Shown piece by piece: positions 1-8,589 of a DNA stretch of 64,000 nucleotides. The stretch is from JAWLAT01 sp041395325 (GTDB lineage: Bacteria > Pseudomonadota > Gammaproteobacteria > Xanthomonadales > SZUA-5). Position 1 is the stretch's first letter. Each line of letters opens with the position of its first letter. Where the stretch lies: the NCBI GenBank assembly GCA_041395325.1, contig JAWLAT010000008.1:1-64000 (forward strand). Direction: 5' to 3'. Both the position numbers and the translations under genes were made by a program. The notes under the pieces are model-generated. The model saw only the letters and a list, made by a program, of their open reading frames with translations. It did not search any database and was not told where the DNA came from.

Positions 1-441
1 GTCCTCGCGGTCGAAGGCGTAGGACTCATCAACGGTGAAATCGAAGCCCTGCTTGAGCAGCGCCCGCGCATGACGGGTGCGCTCTTCGACGCGGGTCAGA
101 TAGCGCTTGAAGATGTCGAAGGGCGCATCCAGCTCGCCCTCGAGGATGGCGTCGTCCAGTTCGGTGCGATAGTGCGCCAGCGCGTCGACATCGCTGGAGA
201 GCAGGAACCAGCGGTCGCCATCGAGCGCATCCAGATAGCGCTCGAAGATCTGTGCCGACAGGGCATCGTCGAGGCGCTGGGTGCGGTAGTGCACGCGACT
301 GAGATAACGCATCGTCCAGGTCGCCGCCTCGGCCTGCTCGGCGGTGGGTTTGAGCTCGGACAGATCGACCTTGCGCGGCTTGGCGTCGGCAGTGCCCAGA
401 CCCAGGGCCAGCAGCGAGATGACGAGAATGCGTAGCTTCAT
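1..441 (-). CDS. prc: Tail-specific periplasmic protease Prc/Tsp, N-terminal part (3' end outside window)
   Basis: The reverse strand reads openly from ATG 441 to the window edge (147 codons), so only the N-terminus is present. Residues 1-20 form a signal peptide (MKLRILVISLLALGLGTADA), so the product is exported. The next part resembles the N-terminal domain of C-terminal processing proteases, with stretches such as LSRVHYRTQRLDDALS and DALDGDRWFLLSSDVDAL, which match the layout of E. coli Prc. In that family the enzyme is a Ser/Lys PDZ-protease that degrades periplasmic proteins from their C-termini; the PDZ and catalytic parts lie off the window. The ATG overlaps the lipA stop codon by four bases (ATGA), so the two are probably co-transcribed and translationally coupled. 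Confidence 0.88.
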   Translation of the reverse strand, partial: MKLRILVISLLALGLGTADAKPRKVDLSELKPTAEQAEAATWTMRYLSRVHYRTQRLDDALSAQIFERYLDALDGDRWFLLSSDVDALAHYRTELDDAILEGELDAPFDIFKRYLTRVEERTRHARALLKQGFDFTVDESYAFDRED

Positions 442-1439
442 GCCTGTTCTTCCTGTGCGGTGCCCGCGGCCGCTGCTGCCATGCGATCGGCATGGTAGGA
501 GGAGCGGACCAGCGGAGCGCTGGCGACGTGGGCGAAACCCAACTCGTGGCCGAAATCGGCCAATTCGGAAAACTCTTCCGGCGTCCAGTAGCGGAGCACC
601 GGGTGGTGGTGGGCGGTGGGCTGCAAATACTGCCCGATGGTAATCATGTCGACGTCATGATCCCGTAGATCGCGCAAGGCCTGCTCCACCTGGGGTCGGG
701 TTTCACCCAGCCCGAGCATGATGCCGGACTTGGTCGGTACCTGCGGATGGGCCTGCTTGAAGCGCTGCAGCAGCTGCAGCGACCAGTCGTAATCGGCGCC
801 CGGGCGCACCTCGCGATAGCGCTCGCGCACCGTCTCCAGGTTGTGATTGAAGACATCCGGCGGTGCCCTGCCGAATTCGGCCAATGCCCGGTCCATCCTG
901 CCCTTGCCACGGAAATCGGGAGTCAAAACTTCGATGCGTGTGGTGGGGCAGAGTTCCCGCGTGGTCTGGATGCAGTTCACAAAGTGGCCAGCGCCACCAT
1001 CGCGCAGATCATCGCGATCGACCGAGGTGATCACGACGTAGCGCAGGCGCATGTCGGCGATGGTGCGGGCCAGGCGGGCCGGCTCGTCGACATCCGGCGG
1101 CAAGGGCCGGCCATGGGCGACATCGCAGAAGGCGCAGCGCCGCGTGCAGACCTCACCGAGAATCATGAAGGTCGCGGTGCCGTGACTGAAGCACTCGTGG
1201 ATGTTGGGGCAGGAGGCCTCTTCACAGACCGTCACCAGCCCTTCGGCGCGCAGGCGTGATTTCAGCTTTTGGACCGCATTGCCGCTGGGTAATTTGACCC
1301 GGATCCAGCTGGGCTTGCGCAGCAACGGGGCGCTGGCATCGAAAGTGACCGGATTGCGGCCGATCTTGTCCTCGCCCAGCTGCTTTTCGCCGACCACGAC
1401 GGCCGGAATGCTGCGTTCGCTCGCCCTTTCCACCACCAC
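438..1439 (-). CDS. lipA: Lipoyl synthase (radical SAM)
   Basis: LipA inserts two sulfurs into octanoyl groups on lipoyl domains of 2-oxoacid dehydrogenases and the glycine cleavage H protein. The product is 333 residues when begun at the first of three consecutive GTG codons (1439, 1436, 1433). The auxiliary cluster cysteines C72-x4-C77-x5-C83 (in CEEASCPNIHEC), the radical-SAM cysteines C98-x3-C102-x2-C105 (CTRRCAFC) and the C-terminal RSSYHAD (312-318) that ligates the auxiliary cluster are all present. A longer in-frame ATG start at 1820 would overlap the upstream amylase gene by about 250 bases and add unrelated residues, so it was rejected. No clear ribosome site picks among the GTGs. 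The usual partner lipB is not next door; the upstream gene is the amylase, 127 bases away. Confidence 0.95.
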   Translation of the reverse strand: MVVERASERSIPAVVVGEKQLGEDKIGRNPVTFDASAPLLRKPSWIRVKLPSGNAVQKLKSRLRAEGLVTVCEEASCPNIHECFSHGTATFMILGEVCTRRCAFCDVAHGRPLPPDVDEPARLARTIADMRLRYVVITSVDRDDLRDGGAGHFVNCIQTTRELCPTTRIEVLTPDFRGKGRMDRALAEFGRAPPDVFNHNLETVRERYREVRPGADYDWSLQLLQRFKQAHPQVPTKSGIMLGLGETRPQVEQALRDLRDHDVDMITIGQYLQPTAHHHPVLRYWTPEEFSELADFGHELGFAHVASAPLVRSSYHADRMAAAAAGTAQEEQA

Positions 1440-1566
1440 ACCCGAAGTCCCACGGGAAGTCGATGTTACATGCTCCGCCAGACGGAAGGATGGGCTGGTC
1501 GTCAGGGGATCGGGCCCGCGGTTCAGGGAGCCCTTACCCGCCGGTTCGGGCCACTCGACGAAGCGA

Positions 1567-3462
1567 TCAGGGCTGCCCGGATTCGGGTCGGCCCGCCGGG
1601 TTCCCGGCTGCGTCCAGGTCGATGACCCAGCTGGCACCGGCGGGCAACTCGGCGTGCTCCAGATCGATGCGTCCCTGCCACAACTCGGTTCCCTCGCGTC
1701 GGCCCTGCAGCACCTCGTCATAGCGCTGCGGGTCGAGCCGGCGCGGTCGATCACTGCGATTGATCGCCGCGAGTACCTGCTGCCCCGGCTGATGCCGGAT
1801 CCACACATAGAGTCCGTCATCGGGCAGGAAATGGGTCAACGCGCCTTCGTGCACCACGGACTTGTGCTGTCGCCAGCGCAGCAGCTGTCGCAGCCAGCGC
1901 TGTGCCTGCAATTGAGCCGGTGCCAGCCCCTGGCCGCGGAATGCGTCGCTGCGATCGCCCGGCCAGCCGCCGGGAAAATCCGCCCGCACCCGGCCGTCGT
2001 CGCGCTGCAGCGGGCTGGTCAGCAGGATCTCGCTGCCATAGAAGATCTGCGGTGTGCGCGGCATGGTCAGCAGGTACACCATCGCCGCGCGCCAGCGCGA
2101 CGCATCCTCGCCCAGTCGGGTGTAGATACGCGGGGTGTCGTGATTGCCGTCGAACAGCACCAGCCGAGCGGGATCGGCGTAGAGCCGGTCATTGACCAGC
2201 GCCTCGTACAGCGACCGCAGGCCGCTCTCGAAGCCCTCGGGCTGCTGCAGCGATTCCAGCAGGGCGTAATGCAGCGGGAAGTCCATCATGCTGCGGGTCG
2301 CGCCAGCGTGGCCACGCCGGCCAGGTCCGGCCTGCCAGTACGACACCACCAGCGGATTGCGGCTCCATTCCTCGCCAACGATGCTGAAGTCCGGATATTC
2401 GTCGACGATGGCGCTGGACCAGCGGGCCAGGAAATCCGGATCGGCGTAGGGGTAGGTGTCTTCGCGGATGCCACTCAGGCCCGCTTCCTCGATCCACCAC
2501 AGGCTGTTCTGGATCAGCCAGGTCGCCAGCTGCGGTTGCCGCTGATTCAGGTCCGGCATCGTCGCCACGAACCAGCCGTCGTTGAATTCGCGACGATCGA
2601 TGGCGGCGGCATAGGGGTCCTGCAGGGTGGTGCGGGCGTGCTGCGTAGGCTGAAAGTGGTTGCCGTGATTGATCCAGTCCGGGCTGGGCGGATCCCTGGC
2701 CCACGGGTGCTCGCTGCCGATGTGGTTGAGCACGATGTCCTGGATCACGCCGATGCCGCGCTCAGCCGCCGCCGCGACGAATTGGCGATAGTCGGCGAGT
2801 TCACCGAAACGGGGGTCGATTCGATACAGATCGGTGGCCGCGTAGCCGTGATAGGAATAGCTGGGCTGGTCATTCTCGACCAGCGGTGTCGACCAGATCT
2901 GGGTGATGCCGAGGTCGGCCAGATAGTCGAGCGCCGCCGTCATGCCGGCCAGATCACCGCCATGCCGGCCGCCGGGTTCGCTCCGGTTGGCGGCCTCACG
3001 CAGAGTGCCGACGCTGTCGTTGTCCGGATCGCCGTTGGCGAAACGGTCAGGTACGACCAGATAGATCACGTCGGCCGGACCGAAGCCTCGGCGCTGGCGT
3101 GAACCGGGCTGGCGCGCCTTCAGAGGGTAGTCCAGCTGGTGTTGCAAGGCCCCACTGCCGTCGAACAATTCGATGTGCACCGGCCCTGCAGCCGCCGTCG
3201 GCGCGACGCGCAATTGCACGAACAGGTAGTTCGGGCTGCTCAGGCGGGTCGTGGCCAGCAATTCCACCCGCTCGTCCTTCAGGCGCGGCTGCAGGCCCGC
3301 AACGCCGGGGGCACTGAACAGCAGTTCCAGGGTCGGATCCTGCATCCCTACCCACCAGTGCGGCGGGTCTACGCGCGGTTCGGTCGGCCCCTCGGCAGCG
3401 ACCATGGCCGAACTTCCACCTGCGAGCAGGACACACCAGACCAGCCACCAGCACAGGCGCAT
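1567..3462 (-). CDS. Secreted GH13 alpha-amylase / cyclomaltodextrinase-like glycoside hydrolase
   Basis: A 631-residue exported alpha-glucan hydrolase. Residues 1-23 are a signal peptide. Residues about 31-115 (starting VDPPHWWVGMQDPTLELLF) look like the cyclomaltodextrinase N-terminal domain found in SusA/neopullulanase-type enzymes. The catalytic barrel carries the four GH13 regions: DIVLNH (242-247), GIREDTY (331-337, nucleophile D335), GEEW (363-366, acid/base E364) and GNHDTPR (439-445). A C-terminal beta domain follows. The expected activity is hydrolysis of maltodextrins, cyclodextrins or pullulan in the periplasm or outside the cell; the exact substrate cannot be read from sequence. 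The ATG has a GGAGG ribosome site eight bases upstream. It lies upstream of lipA on the same strand, but a functional link is not evident. Confidence 0.93.
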   Translation of the reverse strand: MRLCWWLVWCVLLAGGSSAMVAAEGPTEPRVDPPHWWVGMQDPTLELLFSAPGVAGLQPRLKDERVELLATTRLSSPNYLFVQLRVAPTAAAGPVHIELFDGSGALQHQLDYPLKARQPGSRQRRGFGPADVIYLVVPDRFANGDPDNDSVGTLREAANRSEPGGRHGGDLAGMTAALDYLADLGITQIWSTPLVENDQPSYSYHGYAATDLYRIDPRFGELADYRQFVAAAAERGIGVIQDIVLNHIGSEHPWARDPPSPDWINHGNHFQPTQHARTTLQDPYAAAIDRREFNDGWFVATMPDLNQRQPQLATWLIQNSLWWIEEAGLSGIREDTYPYADPDFLARWSSAIVDEYPDFSIVGEEWSRNPLVVSYWQAGPGRRGHAGATRSMMDFPLHYALLESLQQPEGFESGLRSLYEALVNDRLYADPARLVLFDGNHDTPRIYTRLGEDASRWRAAMVYLLTMPRTPQIFYGSEILLTSPLQRDDGRVRADFPGGWPGDRSDAFRGQGLAPAQLQAQRWLRQLLRWRQHKSVVHEGALTHFLPDDGLYVWIRHQPGQQVLAAINRSDRPRRLDPQRYDEVLQGRREGTELWQGRIDLEHAELPAGASWVIDLDAAGNPAGRPESGQP

Positions 3463-3684
3463 GGGCGATTCCTCCCTCCCCGGAATCCGTCCAATGTGGC
3501 CAAGCCCGGCAGGGGGAGCAAGTTGAAATCGTATTCAGCCTGCGAATGACCTGACCAGCGCGATGGGAACGGTGACCCATTTGGCGAAAGCGGCCATGTC
3601 GCCCGGTTCGCGACACCGGGCAATGTCGTTTCCGCCGCGAGTTTGCGAATCGCTAGGCAACCAACCAAGCCAAGGAGTATTCGC

Positions 3685-5646
3685 ATGTACACAGTCCTGC
3701 CACGCGCCAGCATCCGGCGCCTGCCCCTGGCGCTGCTGGGCGCCATCGCGGTGCTGACCGGTTGCGGCCAGGCGCCCAAACAAACCGGTACCGATCAGGT
3801 GCCGGACAGCAACGTCGCCCTGGCCGCCGCCAAGGATGGCAAGTTCAACACGCTGGCCTGGCCGATGGTCGACGAGATTCTGATCGACTGGCTCGACGGC
3901 CCCTTCGCACCCGGCTGTGCGGTCGGAGTCTCCATTGATGACGAAGTGGTCTATCTGAAGGGCTACGGCCGCTCCAGACTGGGCCTGGATGCCCAGGACT
4001 GGGGCGTGCAGACGATGGGCGCGATCGGCTCGGTGTCAAAGACCTTCACGGCGATGGCCGCGATGCATCAGCGTGAGCAGGGCTGGGCGGATTTCGAAGA
4101 CCAGGTCAAGGATCGCTTGCCGATCAACGGCGCACTGGGTAACGCCATGCTGATCAGGCTGCTCAGCCATGGCGCTGGTGCCGGAGGCGGCAGTCGGGCG
4201 GAGGCCTTTGCGCCGAACTGGGATGCCGGCAGCCCGATGCAGCAATGTGCCAATGTGGTCACCCCGGATCCGGCCGATCCCTTCTGTACCGAAGCCCATC
4301 GCGCCGCGATGAATCCGGCCGCGCTGGCAGCGTCCTACAACGGCAACGAGGCCAACAATGTCTTCGCGCTGGCCACGGTCGACGACGACGGCAATGGCTC
4401 GCCCGACGGTTGGCAGGCGATCTACTCGAACGTGGGCTACCAGGTTGCCGGCGGCATGGTCGGTGCAGTCGCGCAAGTGCATGGCTACGCGGGCTATGAG
4501 GATTATGTCTGGAAGGAGATCGGCCGCTGGTCCGACAATCCACTGATGCCCGGCCAGGCCACCTCGCTGGCCATCACCCACGAACACCGCGCGGATGACA
4601 TTCCCAATCGCGCCGTGGGCTACTACGACGGCAATTGGGGCGCGGGTGCCAAGAACTGGACCCAGGGCGATCCCTGGGAAGTGACCACCGCCCGGGCCAG
4701 CTGGTTTGGTCCCTCCGGTGGCTGGGCCATCACCATTGGAGATTTCACCCGTCTGCTCGCCGCCTATCGCAGCAACCAGATCGTCAATGCCAACTCGCGT
4801 CACTGGATGGAACTGCGCATTGGCCACCTGGACCAGGGGCCGGATCCGATGAATCTGCCGCCCTACGGCCTCGGTCTGATCATCGACGACGTCAACGGGT
4901 CGCGCTATCACGGCGGCGACATCGGCCTGAGCAATGGCAATCAGCGCCAATCGACCAACTCGGCCGTGTGGTCGCTGTGGCCCGAGGCCATCGACGGTCA
5001 GGATGTGGGCGTGGCGCTGATGTGCAACAACGGTCGAGGCAGTGGCTCGCTGTACAGCATCGCCAAGGATGTGGTCGAAGCCATCCAGGACAGTCCGTCC
5101 AGTCGGCCAGTGACCACTCAGACCCATGCCACGGCGCCGGACCAGCGTGGTGTCGATCGTCGCCGCTACACCCTGGACAGCAGCGAAGCCTATGTGCTGC
5201 TGCCGGATGGTCTGCCCATGTTGCCGGGTTTGATTCAGCCGCTGAGCCTGGAAGCGAACCTGGCTAACGGCGTGATTCTGTGGCGAGAAGGTGGCGGCCA
5301 GGCCGGCAGCACGGCCGGTGCCCTGGGCAACGCCCGCCTGTCGACGCGCGGTCGACTGGAGGCCTCCGGCGGCATGGTGTCGGTCCGGGTCGGACAGCTG
5401 CCTTTGCGGCTGCAGCAGGCCGCGATGTCCTTCCAGGTCGCGAACGACGGCACGCAGCTGTATGACGGGCAGGCGCAGGCCATCGTCGATGCTCGCGACG
5501 TAGCGCCTCTGGCTGGACTGCAGTCACCAGGGCAGGTCTGTGAGGCGGTGGCGGCCGCCGGTTCCGACTGTCGTCCCTGCGACGATGGCGCCAAGCTGTG
5601 TTTCGGCGCGGCACTGGGCGGGTTGACCGCTGTGCGCGATCGCTGA
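3685..5646 (+). CDS. Beta-lactamase-fold serine hydrolase lipoprotein
   Basis: A 653-residue probable lipoprotein with lipobox LTGC (C27 modified). Class C beta-lactamase / penicillin-binding family marks are visible: the nucleophile motif S116-V-S-K119 in GSVSKTFTAM, Y247-S-N249 in AIYSNVGYQ, and a YHGGDIG segment in the position of the third (H/K-T-G) motif. The family includes D-aminopeptidases, carboxypeptidases and esterases; which one cannot be said. About 170 residues after the hydrolase domain form an Ala/Gly/Leu-rich region of unknown role. The start at 3685 is chosen because AAGGAG lies seven bases upstream and the signal peptide begins there; an in-frame start at 3643 lacks both. 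Transcribed divergently from the amylase gene. Confidence 0.88.
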   Translation: MYTVLPRASIRRLPLALLGAIAVLTGCGQAPKQTGTDQVPDSNVALAAAKDGKFNTLAWPMVDEILIDWLDGPFAPGCAVGVSIDDEVVYLKGYGRSRLGLDAQDWGVQTMGAIGSVSKTFTAMAAMHQREQGWADFEDQVKDRLPINGALGNAMLIRLLSHGAGAGGGSRAEAFAPNWDAGSPMQQCANVVTPDPADPFCTEAHRAAMNPAALAASYNGNEANNVFALATVDDDGNGSPDGWQAIYSNVGYQVAGGMVGAVAQVHGYAGYEDYVWKEIGRWSDNPLMPGQATSLAITHEHRADDIPNRAVGYYDGNWGAGAKNWTQGDPWEVTTARASWFGPSGGWAITIGDFTRLLAAYRSNQIVNANSRHWMELRIGHLDQGPDPMNLPPYGLGLIIDDVNGSRYHGGDIGLSNGNQRQSTNSAVWSLWPEAIDGQDVGVALMCNNGRGSGSLYSIAKDVVEAIQDSPSSRPVTTQTHATAPDQRGVDRRRYTLDSSEAYVLLPDGLPMLPGLIQPLSLEANLANGVILWREGGGQAGSTAGALGNARLSTRGRLEASGGMVSVRVGQLPLRLQQAAMSFQVANDGTQLYDGQAQAIVDARDVAPLAGLQSPGQVCEAVAAAGSDCRPCDDGAKLCFGAALGGLTAVRDR

Positions 5647-5698
5647 GTCTGGGATCACCCGTCCCGGCGGCCAGCGACGGCCAACGGGGCGGGTGCCC

Positions 5699-7069
5699 TC
5701 AGGGCAGCGTGATCTCGAAGCGCGCGCCGCCCAACTCCTCCGAACGGCCGACGGCCAGCTCGCCCTGGTAGCTCTGCACGATGTCCTGCACGATCGACAG
5801 CCCGATGCCGTGGCCCTGAACGCGCTCATCGGCCCGGATGCCACGTTGCAGGACGGCATCGAGCTGGTGATTCGGAACGCCTGGACCATCGTCCTCAACG
5901 ACGATCTGCAGTCTTCGCGGTGTGCGCTCGGTCGCTGCCAGATAGGCCACCCGCAGCAGCACCCGGCCGCGCGACCACTTGAAGGCGTTATCGAGCAAGT
6001 TGCCCAGGATCTCCAGCAGGTCGCCGCGCTCGCCGCGGAATTTGGCCTGTTCGTCCACCTCGAACTCGCACAACGCGCCCTTGCTGGCATAGACCTTTTC
6101 CAGACCGCTGGCGACTTCCTCGGCGATGGGGCCGATGCGGATCGGTGCGACAAAGGTGTGATGGCCGCTCTTGGCCGCGCGCGCCAGCTGATAGGCCACG
6201 ATGTCATCCATTCGCGCCAGCTGCTGCGCGGTGCCCTCGCGCAGCTTGTCGTCATCGGGCTCGCTCTCGACCAGTCCGCGCAGAACGGCCAGCGGGGTCT
6301 TCAGGCTGTGCGCCAGATCGCCCAGCGTATTGCGATAGCGCTGCAGACTCTTGCGCTCGGTCTGAATGAAGCGATTCAGGCTCTCGGTCAGACCCGCCAA
6401 CTCGCGCGGGTAGATGCCGGCCAGCTCCGGCGCCCGGCCGGCCTGCACCTCGGCCAGGTCCTTGGCCACGCCGCGCAGCGGTTGCAGCGTCCAGCGCAGG
6501 CTCAGCCAGAGCACCCCCAGCAGCAACACGCCCAGCGTGCCCAGCAGCAACAGCAGGGTGTCGCGGAAGGCCCGGGTCTGGGCCTTCAGCGCAGCCTCGT
6601 GCTCGGCCAGATGCAGCGTAAAGACCGCCTCGGAACCACCGGGCAGCAGAAAGGCGATGCCCATGCCCAGTACATACAGATCGCCCTCGCTTGATCGAAC
6701 CGGGCCACGGAAGCTGAACTCGCCCGGCGCCAGTTGCTCATCGAAGGGCAGCTGCCGATCCAGTCCGGAGGGAGAATTCCAGTTGAACTCACCGCCACGC
6801 AGCCGCGCATAAAGCCCCGAGCCCGGCCGGTCCAGACGCGGGTCCGGCATGATCTCGGGCAGGATCATGCGGCCGGCGACGCCGATGTCGGTGCCGGCCA
6901 GAAAGGTGTAGGCATAGCCCTGCAATCGCTCGCGCAGGGCGGTGGTCGCGCTCTGCTCGAAGGCCTGATTGAGGACGAAGCCGGTGAGACCCAGAAAGCC
7001 GGCCAGCACGATGCTGGCGGCCGCCGTGGCGCGCGCAGCAACCGACAGCGGCCGCTGGGCTGCGCTCAT
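5699..7069 (-). CDS. phoQ: PhoQ-like sensor histidine kinase
   Basis: A 456-residue inner-membrane sensor kinase. Transmembrane segments at about 14-34 and 171-191 flank a periplasmic domain of some 135 residues. A HAMP-like linker follows, then the H-box DLAHSLKTPLAVL with phospho-acceptor H254, whose wording is almost that of E. coli PhoQ. The N-box (GNLLDNAFKWS), G1 (DDGPGVP) and G2 (GHGIGLSIV) of the ATPase domain are present. PhoQ senses divalent cations, acidity and cationic peptides in enterobacteria; the sensor domain here is shorter and more diverged, so the signal is uncertain. It starts 23 bases after the phoP stop and is last in the PepSY-phoP-phoQ operon. Confidence 0.92.
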   Translation of the reverse strand: MSAAQRPLSVAARATAAASIVLAGFLGLTGFVLNQAFEQSATTALRERLQGYAYTFLAGTDIGVAGRMILPEIMPDPRLDRPGSGLYARLRGGEFNWNSPSGLDRQLPFDEQLAPGEFSFRGPVRSSEGDLYVLGMGIAFLLPGGSEAVFTLHLAEHEAALKAQTRAFRDTLLLLLGTLGVLLLGVLWLSLRWTLQPLRGVAKDLAEVQAGRAPELAGIYPRELAGLTESLNRFIQTERKSLQRYRNTLGDLAHSLKTPLAVLRGLVESEPDDDKLREGTAQQLARMDDIVAYQLARAAKSGHHTFVAPIRIGPIAEEVASGLEKVYASKGALCEFEVDEQAKFRGERGDLLEILGNLLDNAFKWSRGRVLLRVAYLAATERTPRRLQIVVEDDGPGVPNHQLDAVLQRGIRADERVQGHGIGLSIVQDIVQSYQGELAVGRSEELGGARFEITLP

Positions 7070-7092
7070 GCCGACGGCCGTGGGCGAGTCGG

Positions 7093-7773
7093 TCAGACCG
7101 TTCGCGGCAAGGCGAAGCGGTAACCGCGACCGCGCACCGTCTCGATTGGTTTCAGGTCACCGTTGGGATCGAGCTTCTTGCGCAAACGACCGACGAAGAC
7201 CTCGATGACATTGCTGTCGCGATCGAAATCCTGCTCGTAGATGTGCTCGGTCAGGTCGGTCTTGGAGACCAGTTCGCCAGCGTGCAGCACCAGATACTCG
7301 AGCACCTTGTACTCGTAGGAGGTCAGCTCGACGACGTCGTCGTTGACCAGCACCTGTTGCGCAGTGGTATCGAGCTTCAGCGGGCCGCATTCGAGCACCG
7401 GCTTGCTCCAGCCGGCACTGCGACGCACCAGCGCGTTCATCCGCGCCAGCAGTTCCTCGATGTGGAAGGGTTTGACCAGATAGTCGTCGGCGCCGCTCTT
7501 GAGGCCTTCGACCTTGTCCTGCCAGCTGCCACGGGCGGTGAGAATCAGCACCGGATAGCGCCGGCCGGCCTCGCGCAGGCCGCGGACCAGATCGATGCCG
7601 CTGAGCTTGGGCAGACCCAGGTCGACAATCGCCACGTCGAAGGGCACTTCGCGGGCCATGTACAGGCCTTCGGCGCCATCGACGGCCGTATCAACCGCAA
7701 AGCCCTCGCGTTGCAGGCGGGCAGCCAGGGTTTCGCGCAAGGGGGCTTCGTCTTCAACCAGCAGCACGCGCAT
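7093..7773 (-). CDS. phoP: PhoP-like OmpR-family response regulator
   Basis: A 226-residue two-domain regulator. The receiver domain has the acidic pair E7-D8, phospho-acceptor D51 (VDLGLP) and K101 (VKPFHIEE). The C-terminal winged-helix DNA-binding domain runs from about 126 and ends RGRGYRFALPR. The sequence, including TARGSWQDKVE and GADDYLVKPFHIEE, parallels E. coli PhoP throughout. It should be phosphorylated by the kinase encoded directly downstream. The ATG has a GAGGTG ribosome site. Placing a PepSY gene ahead of phoPQ is common in Lysobacterales and related groups. Confidence 0.94.
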   Translation of the reverse strand: MRVLLVEDEAPLRETLAARLQREGFAVDTAVDGAEGLYMAREVPFDVAIVDLGLPKLSGIDLVRGLREAGRRYPVLILTARGSWQDKVEGLKSGADDYLVKPFHIEELLARMNALVRRSAGWSKPVLECGPLKLDTTAQQVLVNDDVVELTSYEYKVLEYLVLHAGELVSKTDLTEHIYEQDFDRDSNVIEVFVGRLRKKLDPNGDLKPIETVRGRGYRFALPRTV

Positions 7774-7810
7774 CGATACTCACCTCTTCATGTTCATGCA
7801 GACCGGCGCA

Positions 7811-8053
7811 TCAGGCCGGCAGCTGGAATACCCGGATTCGACCGTCCGGCGTCAGGACCTTGATTCGGTAGATCACATTGCGACCTACCCGGATCGTCTC
7901 GGCGGCCAGAATCTTGCCGCCGGTTTCCCGCTCGACCTTGGCGACCGCCTCCTGCAGCGTCAGCGCGCTGGCCGGCGGCGCAGCCAGCAGCAGGCCGGTC
8001 GCAAACAGCACGACGGCAAGCGATCTGGTCAGGTGGGGCCAACGAAGCTTCAA
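7811..8053 (-). CDS. Small exported PepSY-domain protein
   Basis: An 80-residue product: signal peptide at 1-30 followed by one PepSY unit (ALTLQEAVAKVERETGGKI ... IYRIKVLTPDGRIRVF). PepSY domains occur as protease inhibitors and in periplasmic regulators. It lies 37 bases upstream of phoP in the same direction and probably shares its transcript, so a role in modulating the PhoQ signal or a protease is plausible but inferred. The start is a TTG codon (8053-8051) preceded by AGAGGA at a good distance; there is no better ATG or GTG in frame. Confidence 0.8.
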   Translation of the reverse strand: MKLRWPHLTRSLAVVLFATGLLLAAPPASALTLQEAVAKVERETGGKILAAETIRVGRNVIYRIKVLTPDGRIRVFQLPA

Positions 8054-8253
8054 CGGTCTTCCTCTTGCTGATGGCGGGCACTGTACCGAGCCGTTCCCGC
8101 CATTTCCACGGTCACCCCGCAGACAGGCGCTCGGTTGCGACGGACATTGCGATTGCGGCGTTGAAGGCCGACTGAACCGCCTGCGCCGCCAGATCCATGT
8201 TGTTCAGTATCGTGAAGACAGCGTGCAGAGTGAAGCCGGTCGATGGCGCTGCC

Positions 8254-8589
8254 TCACGGCGAGCCGGGTGATGTAGGCCAACTCGCGCTCTGCAGAGCGA
8301 GCCAGGGCTCTCCCTGCGGATCGGCGACGCCATTGAGATTCTCACCAACACGTGGCAAACGACCCAGATGTCGCAGCCAGCGGTTTTGGGTCGCGACCAA
8401 CCCGACTTCGCGCCCGGCCGGCAGTTGCGCCTGCCCGGTGTTGTCCAGCGCTCGAGCAGCCGCCGACAGCCGCAAATGCACGCGGACAACCAGGCGTTCG
8501 CGGTCGCTGCGCTTGCTGACATCGCCCACATGAACGGCGAGCACGGTGCCGCTGAGTTCCAGCTTCACCGTCGGCCAGGCGTCGCTCAC
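8254..8589 (-). CDS. Hypothetical protein downstream of thrC; possibly frameshifted at its 3' end
   Basis: A 111-residue frame beginning with GTG 8589, which overlaps the thrC stop (GTGA). The overlap makes it the likely fourth gene of the threonine operon. The first 95 residues look genuinely coding, with a beta-rich start (VKLELSGTVLAVHVGD) and a stretch of alternating charge. The last dozen residues (SWPTSPGSP) look like noise. The neighbouring frames continue with more protein-like text from about 8280 downward, so a one-base frameshift near 8275-8285 is possible. No recognised domain or signal peptide; I cannot assign a function. No other gene is convincing between 8114 and 8253. Confidence 0.5.
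   Translation of the reverse strand: MSDAWPTVKLELSGTVLAVHVGDVSKRSDRERLVVRVHLRLSAAARALDNTGQAQLPAGREVGLVATQNRWLRHLGRLPRVGENLNGVADPQGEPWLALQSASWPTSPGSP

Noticed and set aside
1440..1820. Extension of lipA to an ATG at 1820
   Set aside because: It would overlap the amylase gene by about 250 bases and the extra residues do not resemble LipA.
8112..8197. A 28-codon frame starting MDLAAQAVQSAFNAAIA
   Set aside because: Too short, no ribosome site seen; kept only as part of the possible frameshift observation.
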